Assembly (NCBI GenBank): GCA_037349105.1
Contig: JAYJMM010000106.1
Span: 992,001-1,056,000, forward strand
Source of the DNA: Limnomonas spitsbergensis
Taxonomy: Eukaryota; Chlorophyta; Chlorophyceae; Chlamydomonadales
Length of the DNA stretch: 64,000 bases
Reading direction: 5' to 3'
Position numbers and translations under genes: made by a program. Shown here piece by piece: positions 10,761-22,369 of this stretch. How positions within the stretch are numbered: position 1 is the first letter of the stretch; every line of letters begins with the position of its first letter. The notes under the pieces were generated by a model. That model was given only the letters and a program-made list of their open reading frames with translations, did not search any database and was not told the origin of the DNA.

Positions 10761-11530
10761 CAGACAAGGATTTGTGCCCATGATACCAATACTGGGTGGG
10801 GGGGGAGGCTAAAAATTGGAAGACGTGCTTTTTTTGCCGGGGTACCGAATGGGGGTAAAGAAGTGGGGTTTAAAATTAGGTCGGCGATAAGGGAGCCATT
10901 ATCAGCCGTTGGGGATGGAAGCCAGGATCTGGTCTTGGGGGTACCGCATGGGGGTTGATGATGGAAGGAGGGGATTGTGGGATCTAGCGGCCATGAACAA
11001 GCCATGTGGATTGAGGGAGGGGGTTGCTTATTGATTGCAGCCATTGGGCTGTTTTACGTTTATTAACTTTGACATAGGCTAGGGCAGGAAGGGTACGTGC
11101 CATGCTCCTGGACACTGGGACGAGGTATCTCGCAAGTTGGGAGGCCGTGAAAGACTGAAGACCCAGGGATACCGGCTCTGATACCTCCCGACTGTTCACG
11201 AACGGCACCTTTGCCCCCTAAAACTGTAAAAGCCCGAGTAGAGACTGCGCTGGTCATGATCTGTAAACTCTCTTTTCAGTGAGAGGGATTCGCCGGCCTC
11301 TCATGATCTGGAGGTCGAACATGAATGTCTGGCTGTGCATGATAGCTGGAATTGAGGTCATTCCCTACCAGCCCCACGCGACCGAGAGCTCGGCAGCGCC
11401 CAGTGGGTATGCACCGTTATAAACACTAAGGTCAGTGATATGACACCTCAGAGCCATGTTCTGATGCATGGAAGTGGAATGTGGCTCCAGAATTGTTTTC
11501 ATTGGCGATTAAAAACGTGAAATGGATAAT
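10761..11530. other. Intergenic, no gene seen
   Basis: Holds only short open frames without family resemblance and one copy of dispersed family D (about 11305-11420: gctgtgcatgatagctggaa and ccccacgcgaccgagagctc). Confidence 0.5.
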
Positions 11531-12000
11531 GTCAATGACGTTACACCTCTGGGCATTGCTCAAATAAGGCTCGGCCGCGTGGGCGCCTAACAAAAGTGTT
11601 GGGAGGAAACTTGGAAAGAAACACAGAAGGGGCAGGACAAAAGAAAGGGGGGAAACAGGGAAGGGGCAAAACAAAAAGCTGGAAAACACAAAATACAAAG
11701 GAAGATCCAACCTTTCAAAAAATCTACGACTCTACAATATCTACCACGTCGTCCACAAAGGCGAGGGCATCCCGCCCAAGCCTACCCCGGTATAACTCCA
11801 AAAAGTCTCTAGAATCGTTAGGAGGACCTGCCCATCCCCGCTCATAAAGTTGATCCTGCACGCCGGGGCATTGAAAACAAGCATGCAGCGCGTCCTCCAC
11901 ATGGTCATGGATAATGGAGATCTGACGGAGCAGGTAGTGACAGACCGTTGATGGGTTGACTCTTTGGAAACGTGGCCAGGACACATGTGGACCCCTTAGG
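11531..12000 (-). mobile_element. 3' fragment of a non-LTR retroelement
   Basis: On the minus strand a short reading frame (about 11985 to 11724) reads VEDALHACFQCPGV then LYRGRLGRDALAFVDDVV. The HxCxxC arrangement resembles the zinc-binding C-terminus of LINE-type reverse transcriptases. A 3' untranslated part follows and ends at 11531 in a terminal block (on the plus strand: tcaatgacgttacacctctg ... ctcggccgcgtgggcgcc) shared by many fragments in this window. 5' truncated, as is usual for non-LTR copies. Confidence 0.65.
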
Positions 12001-12190
12001 GTCAATGACATTACACCACTGGTCCCTGCTGACAAGTCTCGGCCGCGTGGGTGCCCAATTGTGAAGTTGGAAGAAGGCCCAGAAGGTAAGTCAATGACGT
12101 TGCACGTAGACTCTGGGCCTACGTCATTGACATGTACTCTGGGCCATGCTCAAAAGGCTTGGCCCCGTGGGCGCGCAACTGTTTGATCGG
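12001..12190 (-). mobile_element. Two short retroelement 3' termini
   Basis: Two incomplete copies of the terminal block: gtcaatgacattacaccact ... tctcggccgcgtgggtgccc (from 11998) and a composite from 12088 to 12183 ending cttggccccgtgggcgcgca. No coding part is attached. Confidence 0.6.
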
Positions 12191-12299
12191 GAGGGAAATA
12201 AACTGTTGGCCAGGGGGAAAAGGAAAGAAACGAGCAGAAAAGGAGAAGGAAAGGACTAGTTACCAAAGAAACGGGCAGAAAAGGAAAAGGACACGGCCG

Positions 12300-12897
12300 A
12301 CATTTGGAGGAAAGTTGCGTGTGTGCTTTCAGTGCCCTAGCGTGAAGGAGAGGCTGAGGGCGAGAGGTTCGGCAGCCCCTCTGGAGGGCGCCACGGATTT
12401 CAGCAGTTGTACCAGAGAAGGCATGTGTGGGAGGCTCTGGCTTTTGTTGAGGAAGTGGTAGACTTTGTTGAGGGCTAGTTTTGGGGACTGGCTCTTTCAC
12501 TTTGTGTCTCCCTCTTGCTTTCAGGGGCAGGGACCTTCGGTTTGCGTTTCCGTTTTCTGGGAGGGGGGGGTCCTTTATGCTCCTCTCCCCCTGCTCCTCT
12601 CTGTCATTCCTCTTGCCCTCAGTTATCTTCCTTTTTCGTCCCTACGAGACAGGAACTAGGAAGAGGCCCTGGCTTTTTGTGGAACTTGTTATTGTGTTTT
12701 TGAAGGCTAGTCTCTTTAGGGGTAGTGGATACGGTTTGCCTGGCCTTTTTGTTGTTTGGAAGGTGAACTTTCTTTCCTTTCTTTCCTCCTGTGTTTTCTC
12801 CCATGACTTTCCTAGCTCACTTTGTGTTTGCCGACGTGGCTGAGCTTTATTTAAGCAGCGCTTAGATGTGTAACGTCATTAACAGGTGTGATGTGCC
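12300..12897 (+). mobile_element. 3' fragment of the same retroelement, plus strand
   Basis: Begins in coding sequence reading VCFQCPSVKERLRARGSAAP, then frames drift (degenerate), followed by a pyrimidine-rich 3' untranslated part and the terminal block gccgacgtggctgagc ... gatgtgtaacgtcattaaca. It lies tail to tail with the minus-strand termini at 12001-12190. Confidence 0.65.
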
Positions 12898-14993
12898 CTA
12901 CAGCAACTACAGCCCCCCCTTCCCCACAATTGAGAATCTCACAATTTCATTTGGACCAGGACAGGGCATACTGATGTTATGCTTTGATGGACTGTAAAAA
13001 TTTCACAAATAGAGTCATCCCCCCTCGGGAAAGTGTTACCTATCAGGCAGCTAACTGTTTCTGTATCACGTCCATGCGCTTGATCAGAATGTCCTATGCA
13101 TCAAATGTGATCTGTTTGACAGTAAAACCTGAACTTCACAGAAAAAACGCCAGGGGATCCTGTCTAGGACACCAGGTTCCAAGTACCTGTCCCATTAGAA
13201 AGGATGTGGGCACCGTATGGGATTCCTGGGTTCCATGTTCCTACCCTCTCTAAGAGAAGGATGACATGGCTGCACCATGGTCCTTGCTGTGCATGGTAGC
13301 TGGAATTGAGCTTGCTCATCCCTACGGGCCCCACCCGGCCGAGTGCTCAGCAGGGCCTGTCGGGTATGCACCATCCAGAGACTCGGTCAGCATTTCCATG
13401 GGGCACTGGGTCCTTGGGGCACTGGAAAGACGTGGAACCTATCTTCTTCCACTACTAGCAGGTCAATGACATTACACCTCTGGGCCACGCAGAAAAGGCT
13501 CGGCCGCTTGGGCCACAATTAGCATGCAAACACATGAACACGAGCAAAGAACATTGCATCATAAACACTTCCGAAAGTAATACTGCACTGTTATGCACAC
13601 TGTTCGAGTAATTTCGAGTAACTTCGAGGTGCCTATAATATAATAGAATTCAAACATATTGGTTGTGAGGAGCAATGCTTGGTCATGAACATATATAAAG
13701 CATGCTCGTTACCGATTGCTGTACATTAATTTATGGAAGTGAAGGGCAGGCTTTGACAGGAATCAAACTAATAAAATTTGATGACGCACAACTGCACAAT
13801 CTCTCTGATCTGGATTAGAAGTTTCGCATATTCATCATACGAAGCCTAAGCCAAATGCAGAAACCTTTCCAGGCAATGCAAACTCTAAACCCACCAATGT
13901 CCAAAGAAAGGCATAAGAAGAGTGAGGTAAGTTTAAGTCTAGATAAATCCATATCTCAAGCGTTTGAGAGTCAGGGTTCCAGCCTACCATATAAGCCCAG
14001 TAGGATTATTGCATTGCCAGCAAGAGATGTACAGCGAGGGAGCGAATGACAAGCGTTATCCTCAGGAGTCCTTTTATTCAGGGCTTCTGCATATGTGCAC
14101 CTAAATATCCTGGCAGTGGCTGCTGAAGTAGCAGCATGTGACATCATACAGAAGAGTCTGCTGTCATGTGCTATCCTAGCAAGGAGGCTCTGAGGAGGGA
14201 GCCAGCGGGGATGCCCATGCATGGGACGATGCTGGCTTCAGCGCTGTCCTCCCTCGTGCCGATCTGCCCACAATCTGTGCGCGAGATCTGACAACTCGCT
14301 TCCGCTTGCAGATCTCCTCCACTCTGCTGACGGGCATCGAGGCGGCAGCAGTTTCTGCCTGCAGCTCCTCAAAGCAGCCAGCTGATGCTGCTGGGGAGAT
14401 CACGTGTGTCTCACCCGCCTCTTCTGACACGGCAGTCCAGACGAAGCAGCATGAGGACACGATCGTCACAGCTACACTCATCCTTTGGATCAGTCTGGAC
14501 ATGCCAGCAGAGCTTGACATGGGGCTGGCAGGGGTGCGGGCGTGAATAGGGGGGCGGCCTCTGCCGGCGCCGCTCCAAGAGGAAGAGGATGAAGACCTGA
14601 TGTTAAATCCACCGTTCATGATGTTTCTGTAGCACAGGAAAGGCAGGGAACAGGAAATCTTTAGTACGGGAACGCGGATATTATAGAGGCATACAAATGG
14701 ACAAACTTCAGCCAACAGCTGCTGGGTTCCAAATGCCAGCTTGATGTTTGGTGTGCATCGGGAGTCCAAGCATCAGGAGTCCATCAGGTTGCGTTTGGAG
14801 AATGCTGTTCCAGTGGGTTTGGATCAGGTCGGCTCTGATACAGATGCCAGGTTGATAGTCTGCTTCGGATTGTCAGCTTGAACCATGGGCTGCTTTTGCA
14901 AGCTCATCACATGTAGGAAGGCATCATACATGCCACAAGTCAGACAGTTGACTACCAATTGGAAAACATGGCCGCACTGTCAGCTTGGCTCAC
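12898..14993. other. Intergenic with dispersed repeats
   Basis: A copy of dispersed family D lies at about 13195-13372, directly followed by a retroelement terminus (gtcaatgacattacacctct ... ctcggccgcttgggcc) at 13460-13520. The rest is AT-richer and carries no recognisable gene. A minus-strand frame (14769-14176) with a Ser-rich start could be an exon, but its phase does not join the candidate upstream of it. Confidence 0.45.
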
Positions 14994-15617
14994 CCCTGTG
15001 ACATGTTCAACCATGTCATCACATGTTGGTGCATTGACAAGGAACCTTCTTAAACACCTCAAGTGACAGGACACCCTGATGGCGCAGTGGCCTGCAAGCT
15101 CGACGAAGCCGTAAGTGATGATGCGTTTCAGCGTCACACCATTTTCGACATGACAGGTTGTCTTCATCGAACTGACGACACCAACCTGCTGGAAGATGCC
15201 TTCGGGGGAAAGCGCACGGACGCGGTAGGTTGACGGTCGACGAGCGTCAGATGCGGACAGAGAGCCAATTGAGATTGAACTGCTGAGAGATTCGCTGCCC
15301 TTGTTCCTGGATGGAACTGGCCTGATGGCAAGGTGTTCCCTGCGCTCTCGCAGCTGAGAAGGGGTTGACGCACGTGAAGCCCTGGAAATTGAAGTGGAGG
15401 ATTGGGGAGCTTCAATACATGAGCTATTCATGTGAGGTTGTGCAAGCAAGGTGTTCTTCAACAGGAGGGGCGGGAGAGTCCTAGCCTCCGGCCTAGTCTC
15501 AGCACGCCATGAATGTGCAGTGCAGTGCACATGACGCGGGCGCTCGCAGCCTTCAACAAACAGCTGCACCCTGAAGTGTGCGAGATGCGTGATCAAATCA
15601 TTGTTGTAATGCCGCAT
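14994..15617 (-). CDS. Candidate coding exon, unknown product
   Basis: An ATG-started minus-strand frame of 208 codons up to a good donor (GTCACAGGG|GTGAGC at 14994/14993). Composition is protein-like: a Ser/Arg-rich middle (SLSSSISIGSLSASDARR) and a segment GIFQQVGVVSSMKTTCHVEN. I recognise no family. A possible partner exon starts at 14626 after a clean acceptor but in an incompatible phase, so either a small exon is missing or this is a chance frame. No sign of the edge-copy arrays around it. Confidence 0.25.
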
Positions 15618-16469
15618 TAGGGTCAGGCGGGAAAGGGAGCAGAACAGCGTGCGTTGCTGTTTTTTTGAACTTCATCTCTGCGTCCGACAGCCGTGATACA
15701 TGGTGGCTTCAGTGACTTACCTACGATGTAGATAGCGAAAGCGGTGGTCGTGTTCAACGATTAAGAAGATCAGGTGAGATTACCAAGACTGCAGGTGGTC
15801 AGATTGGTAGATTCACGCACAGAAAAGAGAAAGGCAATGTTTAACGGTTTGCGAGGAATACAATGTAAAGAAATGGAAACGAGTAAGCAAGGGTAAATGT
15901 GATCCTCGAAATGTCCAGCTCGATTCTACCGAAATTGGGTTCCGGAGGGAGCCCACCAGGCAGGCGTTCACACCACGATTCACACCCTGCGTCCCCGTCC
16001 CGCATGGACCCATCGCAACACCGAGCCAACAGATCCAGACCGCCATCCCTGTCGACTACCAGCAAATGGCTGGCCAGAGTTTTGAGTGGCGGGTTGGTGC
16101 GGCGTGGCGTCTTTTGTGTGGACTACACAAAGTGTGAGGCTGGCCTCCCAAGTCCCAACCATTGAAAACCTGAGACGGAAACTCAGGCTCTGGCCCTGCC
16201 CTTGAGGGCAGCCTCTCCACCCTCATGACTAGGACCCAGTCCGGGCCTCCACACCCTGGTGGCTTTTGATGTTTAACTTGAACCTTTGGGTCACAGTGCC
16301 CCGTCTCGCCCTTGTGTGATTTAGTCCCTCATGGACTACGGTAAACCATAGGTTAAGGCAATAAGGCTGTGCTTGTCCTGTTTGCTGTTTTGCTGCGTGT
16401 TGAGAGGGCCTCAGGTTGGTTGGGGTATTTTGGCTGCTAGTGTGCGAGCTGTGTCATTGCGGGCGGCGG
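15618..16469. other. Intergenic, nothing recognised
   Basis: No gene seen. The stretch ggactacacaaagtgtgagg + ctggcctcccaa at about 16119-16150 recurs at 49537-49570, so it is a minor dispersed repeat. Confidence 0.4.
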
Positions 16470-16645
16470 GTTAATAACGTTACACCTCTGGGCCATGCTG
16501 AAATGTAGCTCGGCCACATCGGCAAACAAAGAGACAGCTAGGAAAGTCGCGGGAGAAGGCAGAAGAGGACAGAAAGGATAGCAAGTTCACCCATTGAACA
16601 AGAAGAAAAAAGTCGGGCAAACCAGGTGGGCGGGGGCTGAAGGAT
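16470..16645 (-). mobile_element. Retroelement 3' terminus
   Basis: Reverse complement of the 3' end seen at 12740-12897: same order of pyrimidine-rich tail, tttgtttgccgatgtggccg-like block and terminal cagaggtgtaacgttattaa. Non-coding fragment. Confidence 0.6.
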
Positions 16646-16824
16646 GCTTTCCGGCGATACCTCAAAAGCCCCTTTCCCTCATAGAGTTAAGGCGGCTCCT
16701 TCTCTGGCTTCATGTCGGGGTTCCGTCTCCTTCCTCCGGTTGGCTGCAGTTTTACGGCTTGGGTGGAGGCTTCTTGCAGCCGTTATGGCAGGGTTACTGG
16801 GGGTATAGCGTGCACTAATTAAAG

Positions 16825-17885
16825 GTGTCAGTGACATAACACCTCTGCGCCCTGCTCAAAAAGGCTCGGCCGCATGGGCGCCCAACTGTCCCGTTGGGGG
16901 AAAAGAAAAGGAACTGAAGGTAAGAGGGGAAATGGAAAGAAGAAGAAGAACACCATGGAGAAAGAAATACCCCCCAAAAAGGAAAAGGCTGCCCGAAGAA
17001 TTCCCGCCCCTATCAAGCCTTAAGCAAGAAAGCAAGAGAGGGGGGGAATTGGGGGGGGGGGGGAACCTATTATGCAAGAAAGGCACAGAAAAGCAACAAA
17101 CTAGGCCTCAGCAACGCCCACCACTTTATCAACAAAATCCAGAGCCTCCCACCCAAGCCTGTCCTGGTACAACTGGTGAAAGTCCGCGGCGCCCTCATCC
17201 TGGGGCCTGTCCAACCAATTTCCCTCAGCCTCTCCTTCACGGAAGTGCAATGGAAGCAGACATGCAGCGCATCCTCCACATGCTCACCATTTCCCCTTGC
17301 CCCACACCACTAGCAGCAGCATGTCTCACGTTGTTGAACGCTCCGCCGTCCTCTCGTGTCAGCCGTGCTAATCGCACCAAGCCACAGCCGAAAGTTCGTG
17401 TGCACACAAGCGCACGCCCTATTGCTGGTGCGGCTCCTAGCTTGCGCCAACACGTCGCCTGCCATAGACTGGAACCAAGCGCGGTAGGCGGCCGCAGACC
17501 TGTGCTCGGTGGCGGGGTCACTGGGGTCTCCTCTGCAAGTCGCCTGAAGCTGCACCTGCTTGTAGGCTGCGTCCACTAGGTGTAACACCTCTGGGACGGG
17601 GTGTGGCTGCGTGTCAGAGACTGCCTCACACAGTTCGAGGACAGCTGCTCCATGCTCCAACTCCTTCAATGCCTCCATAAGCTCACCGCACCATGTGCGC
17701 CCTCCGGTGTTCTGTCGAAGCGTGAGCTGCGTGTCGTCCGCCATGCCTGCTGCCATGAGTGGGCTGTCTTGCTGTGCTGCAGATGCCACCGCTGCGTTGT
17801 AGAAGCGGGGCACGTGCTGCCACCAGTCTCGTTGTAACGGCTGGATCTGCAGCTCCCTCATGAGAGTCATGACCCCCCTAATAAG
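16825..17885 (-). mobile_element. Larger retroelement 3' fragment with C-terminal coding part
   Basis: The minus-strand frame 17903-17310 reads LMEALKELEHGAAVLELCEA, then VLHLVDAAYKQVQLQ, HRSAAAYRAWFQSMAGDVL and LGAISTADTRGRR; a second frame (17279-17070) continues with EDALHVCFHCTSVKERLREIG. The same series occurs on the plus strand at 32395-33000. The 3' end with the terminal block is at 16825-16885. At least one frameshift separates the two parts, so the copy is dead. Confidence 0.7.
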
Positions 17886-17958
17886 AGGTGTCAATGACAC
17901 CAAAATCTCTGGGCCCTGCTCGAAAAGGCTCGGCCGCGAGGACGCCCAACTGCCCCCC
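17886..17958 (-). mobile_element. Solo retroelement terminus
   Basis: Terminal block gtcaatgacaccaaaatctc ... ctcggccgcgaggacgccca, placed directly at the 5' end of the larger fragment, as if one copy had inserted beside another. Confidence 0.6.
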
Positions 17959-20559
17959 TAATTAGAGGTGTGTAGAGGCAGGGTGTTGGCAGGGTAGCTG
18001 TTCTTCATTTCTGACCTAAATTGAAAATTTTACGCATGAGTTATTGCGGCCATGCGAGTGCCTGTTGGTCATGTGCATTTTCTTTTCCTGCGCGCCTTTT
18101 CTCAACTGACGATGAGGGCCACATGCGCACCCGAGCTGTTTTTACGTTTACTTGTGTTTGCATCTCTGATTTTTGAAGGCTGGGCGGCTGGCCTCACATC
18201 TTGTAGCAGGGTCCAAATAAAATAACCCCCCCTGCTTTGTAGTAGAGTCCAAGCAAAATAAAACTCAGAAAACAGTCAGCTGAGAAAAACGAGCAGGAAC
18301 AGGAAAGGTAAACAACCAACAAACACTAACACGGTCGCGATAAGTCAGCATCAAAAAATATATTAAGGTCTGAACGATTAGTTCTCCAGTTCTCCACCTC
18401 GAGACCCCTCTAGCTAAAGCACACTACCACCAGAAGCCCACCCCAAAAGCGGCTGCAAACGTCTCCACCAAAGCCGGAAAAACGGCACCCAACCTTCAGA
18501 AAATTACAAGAGCTGACAGGAATCCATAAAGGGGAAGTGACGCCAGAGCCAGCGCCAGGAAAAATAGGCCCATTGTTTTGGCCCTTTTGCGACCCCTCGG
18601 CAAAACCCCGGCGAAAATGGGAGTTTTGCCGACTATGCCCCCGGCGTCAGCCGTCTTTTTTCATATTCTTACGACTCTCTCTCCGGCAATATATATATTT
18701 CTGAATAGGCTTATATTGGCTCAGATAGCGACATGGGGCATTTTCCTGACGGTGAATAGATAAGAGAAGTCGCTGCTCCCGCCAATGCTCCCTACCCCAC
18801 GCCTGCGAAGACACAAAATAAGTGGTACCCCACCTTGGCACAGCGGCACCCCTCTAGAAAGAGCATGCTATGCCACCAGAAGCCCTCCCATAAGCGGCTG
18901 CAATCAACTATATGACGTTCGGCCCGAGCGGAAGAAAATTCGGTGTGTGTGGGCGGGGGAGATGGTAATTTTTCAGGGGGGGAGAGAGAAGTTACAATAA
19001 GGGCGAGTAATCGAGTCAAATTTAGACTATGCCGCAATTCCATGACATCAGTCACCTCATTGTCCCAGACGGACTGTCTGTGTAGAAATAAAGACAACGC
19101 CGATGCCGTGTGGATTGGGGGGGAATGGAACTGCGGCGCGTCTGTAGTAATGGGGAGAGGCATGTCGGCAATGCTCTAACTGCAGTCAGAAATCGCTGTT
19201 CAAGAAGACTTCGCTTTTATGCCTTGCTTGCTGAATATGTTTAGAAAGGTAAACAAAATGTAAAAACGTGGTCGTGAGAGACAGTACGCCAAGGATACCC
19301 TGAAATCCTGGATACACAATACATGGCGTATTCGGGGTATCCTTGCCGCACTGCCCAAGCAAAATAGCACCTTTGCGTCAGAGGCGTCAAAATTTTATGC
19401 AGCCTCACGACTACGTTTTGATGATAATTAACCAATGAGCAGGCAGGAAAAAGGGGGAACAGTGGTCAGGGTCGTATTCTCGGCACGACGTAAAGAAAGA
19501 TGGGAATGGGCACATGTGACAGGCCGACCTGTAATGGATGGAGAATAGCATGAAGACCTGGTTTTAAAATTTAAAACAGAGAAGCAGCTACCTAGGAAAG
19601 TCAAGACGAGAAATGTAACCGCTTTCGGTATGCTCAACATTCATGTCTTTCGGGGGTAAAGGGTGGAAAAGCTGCTAGAATCAAAATAATTCATATCCTG
19701 AAGGTGCGCCAGGAGATGTGGCGGAAGGAAAAAAATTGTTTACCCCAGATTTTTATTCAAATAGACGGATGTTTTCAGTGTGTTTACAGCGTTTATACGC
19801 GACTTGCTTATCGGGATTGACTTTTTTCTTTAACCCACACTGAACAATGTTATGCTGTCTGGCCTTCAATTAGTAGGATCTAAATAATATTTAGCTGGCT
19901 GATTGAACGTGAAGAACCATTACCCTTCACGCCCCCCCCCCCACCTTAAATGTTATTTTAATACAGGTTCGCGCGGAAAATGATTTTAGCGCGTTCAGTC
20001 AACAAAATTTGGCTCGTGATCCAGAAACAGGGAGGTGGGTCGAGAAGCTGGTGAGGGATGCGGGGACGATGGCAAAAGGGGGGTTGCATGAGGAGGAGAG
20101 TTGTCTTCATGTCTTGATGCAACGGCATTTGATATCATGTCGACCGCACTGCACATCGCGCCAAAGTGCCCCTACACCCTTGGGCCTCCGATAGTGTCCC
20201 TTTTGGTGACCCTATAGCCCTGTGTCCATTTCCATCCTGAACCCGGTGCGACATGTCGCTAAAATTTGGAAACCACAAGGCAGGCAAGCAATTATGGTGG
20301 CAAACTGGTAACTGCCGATGGCTGGGTTCCGGTGCTCCTCTGAGGCTCTAACAGAATCGGCAAAAGCCCCCTCCGGCCATCCCATGGTCAGAATACAAAA
20401 ATATGCACACAGCTGATAAGCCCGTTCTGGACAGCAGGAGAAACTAGGAAGCAAAAGGCCTGATGGGGGCTGGGGGAGCTGCTGTGAGGTTAGTTCTTAC
20501 TTCTTGCTGTGAGGTTGGCAAATAAAAAGCCCCTTTCCTCCATTTTTGGGCCCCCTCCC
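17959..20559. other. Long gene-free stretch
   Basis: No gene recognised in 2.6 kb. It holds a 45-base repeat seen twice (ccaccagaagcccaccccaa near 18429 and ccaccagaagccctcccata near 18872, both followed by agcggctgcaa), an imperfect fold-back at 19262-19415, and a poly-C run near 19933. Confidence 0.45.
19262..19415. repeat. Imperfect inverted repeat
   Basis: Left arm aaaacgtggtcgtgag (19262) then cagtacgccaaggatacc; right arm ggtatccttgccgcactg then ctcacgactacgtttt. The inner arms pair almost fully, while the outer arms are separated by unpaired DNA on the right side. It may be a small fold-back element remnant. Confidence 0.45.
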
Positions 20560-20915
20560 GCCCCCCCTCTGTTACTGTTTTCTTGTCTCAGGCTCTCAGC
20601 TGCACACTAGCTACACTTTGACCTCTGGCCGGAGACCCAAGGTGTGGCCTACGCCTGGGCCGTAGGCCGGTCCATGTTAAGTCCCAATCGGGCGTTTGGC
20701 GGCAGCGGGGAGGCCTGCCAATGGTGGTCTCGTAGCGGAAAGAGAAATCCTACCCTCGCCCCTGCGGGAACGCACCAGTCCGGGATCACCTTGTGATCGC
20801 AGGCGGAGAATCTAATATTCGTTTCTGCCTTGACACGCGTTGAAGCTCGACGGGATACCAACTTTCCCGCCGACAGTGTGTAATCCACTCAACCACCCAC
20901 CCACCCACTGACAGA
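20560..20915 (-). mobile_element. SINE-like repeat, longest copy, with tRNA-like head
   Basis: Read on the minus strand from 20915: gtgggtggttgagtggatta resembles a pol III A box, gtatcccgtcgagcttc about 35 bases on is a weak B-box candidate; the family body follows (cgcccgattgggacttaaca, cggcctacggcc, ggccagaggtcaaagtgtag). Other copies lack the head, as 5' truncated SINEs do. The tRNA likeness is by eye only. Confidence 0.5.
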
Positions 20916-21284
20916 GCGCATTCAAAACTCATCTTCTCGACAAGAGGCATCATCACATTCAACATCCACTAAATTAGTCTTCTTACCTCTAATATCTGGT
21001 AATATTTATAATACCCGAGTAACTGACATGGAAGCCACTCGGTTCAATCGACCTTATCTTGGAGGTCGCGGCTGCCGGGCGCATCGCTCAAGCATCAGCC
21101 GACATGTGAAATGCAGAGCTGCGGATTCGATTTCGAAAACTCCCGACCCAGCCCCAGCTGTGCATCGACTCACGAGAAGGCTCCACCTCTCCCATGCAGC
21201 TGCCATGCCCCTCCTCCTCTGCTTTCAGGTACGGAACTCTCGCCCTGCTGCCGGTGCAGCCAGCATGACATCTCATTTGATCAT

Positions 21285-21425
21285 TGGTGTGTATCAGGCA
21301 GTGCAGATCAGGCTAGCCCTGTCACACTTCAGTGCTTGTGTGATTCAGCTACAATTCAGCTACATCATGACCTGTGGCTGAAGGGGCTCGTGCAGCAAGC
21401 CCTGCTGCTTGCTTAAATCACTGAC
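21285..21425 (-). repeat. TAGCTGAATTG-tail repeat fragment
   Basis: Contains attcagctacaattcagcta and ggctcgtgcagcaagccctg. Relatives: 43130-43200, 50378-50440, 51040-51190 and 27630-27740. The 11-12-base unit (gtagctgaaat) is the same as the tail of the SINE-like family. Confidence 0.55.
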
Positions 21426-21654
21426 TGTAAGCCGGTCCATGGTTCTTCCCCATCAGCCCTGTCTTTGACTGCCCAGACCCCTTCCAAAGAGCAGATATGG
21501 TGTGCACCATACCCCTTTTAGTGTGCGCATACGAAAATATCCCCCCCCCCCCCCCACCGGAACCCGCTCGATGCATTTCCCGTGTCAAACCCTGGATGAC
21601 AGCTCAGTGCCTGAGTTGATTCTTTATCACGACCCAGCTAAATGTCATCGGCAC

Positions 21655-21830
21655 TCCCACCTCTGGCTCATTTGTGGCATGCCGTGCTGCTTTAGCCACC
21701 AGCCGTAGGCAGGTCCAGGTTTGGTCCCAATCGGACCTTATAAGGCTTTGGGGCGACCTGCCGAAGGTCAACTCGTAGCCGAAAAAATGAACGCTGGAGC
21801 TGATCTTGCCTGCCTCCTTATATGGTAAGC
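21655..21830 (-). mobile_element. SINE-like repeat copy
   Basis: Contains caccagccgtaggcaggtcc, ggtttggtcccaatcggacc and cgacctgccgaagg, in the reverse orientation of the copy at 6768-6945. Between 20916 and 21655, apart from the tail fragment above and a poly-C run near 21541, I see nothing. Confidence 0.65.
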
Positions 21831-22369
21831 CTGGTGCTTGCTTCAACAACTCAAGCTGTCTCTCCCTGATCAATGTGGGGCCGGCGCTGGGAATGCTCTC
21901 CTCCTTGTCTCTCTCCCTAGGGTAACCCTCGGCCCATGCTGCACTGTTTCCATAACCCTCATGCCTCTGCGGGACGTAGTTTTCTTTCCTTCTTTCTGGA
22001 ATGGTCAGCTCCTTTCGTTCTGACTTTCTCCCTCAATCTTATGGCTCTTCGCGTCCCGAATTGTTTCTCCCCTTATGGCTCCCCGCGTCCCCCATGCTTG
22101 TTGACTGTGACTGGTGCGCTCTTGTCTGTTTCATTTAAAGTTGGTGGTCTCCCTCAAGCTCGATCTGCCTGGCCCTTTCGCAGAAGGCTGTGGGTGGTTG
22201 CGTCAACTGTGCAGCAACAAGTGTGCAGTGCCTGCCTGCCTGCCTGGGCTAAACTTAGCCTATCAAGCTTTTTGTTTTATGCACCCAAGACCTGGCAACT
22301 CCCCGTCCTGCCTTGTACGGAATGGGTATTCCATACCTTAGGACATGTTCACATGTCCGTTTCTCTTCT

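Noticed and set aside
20795..20915. A tRNA gene on the minus strand
   Set aside because: Only A-box-like and weak B-box-like sequences are present; no cloverleaf with paired acceptor and anticodon stems could be drawn. Treated as a SINE head candidate.
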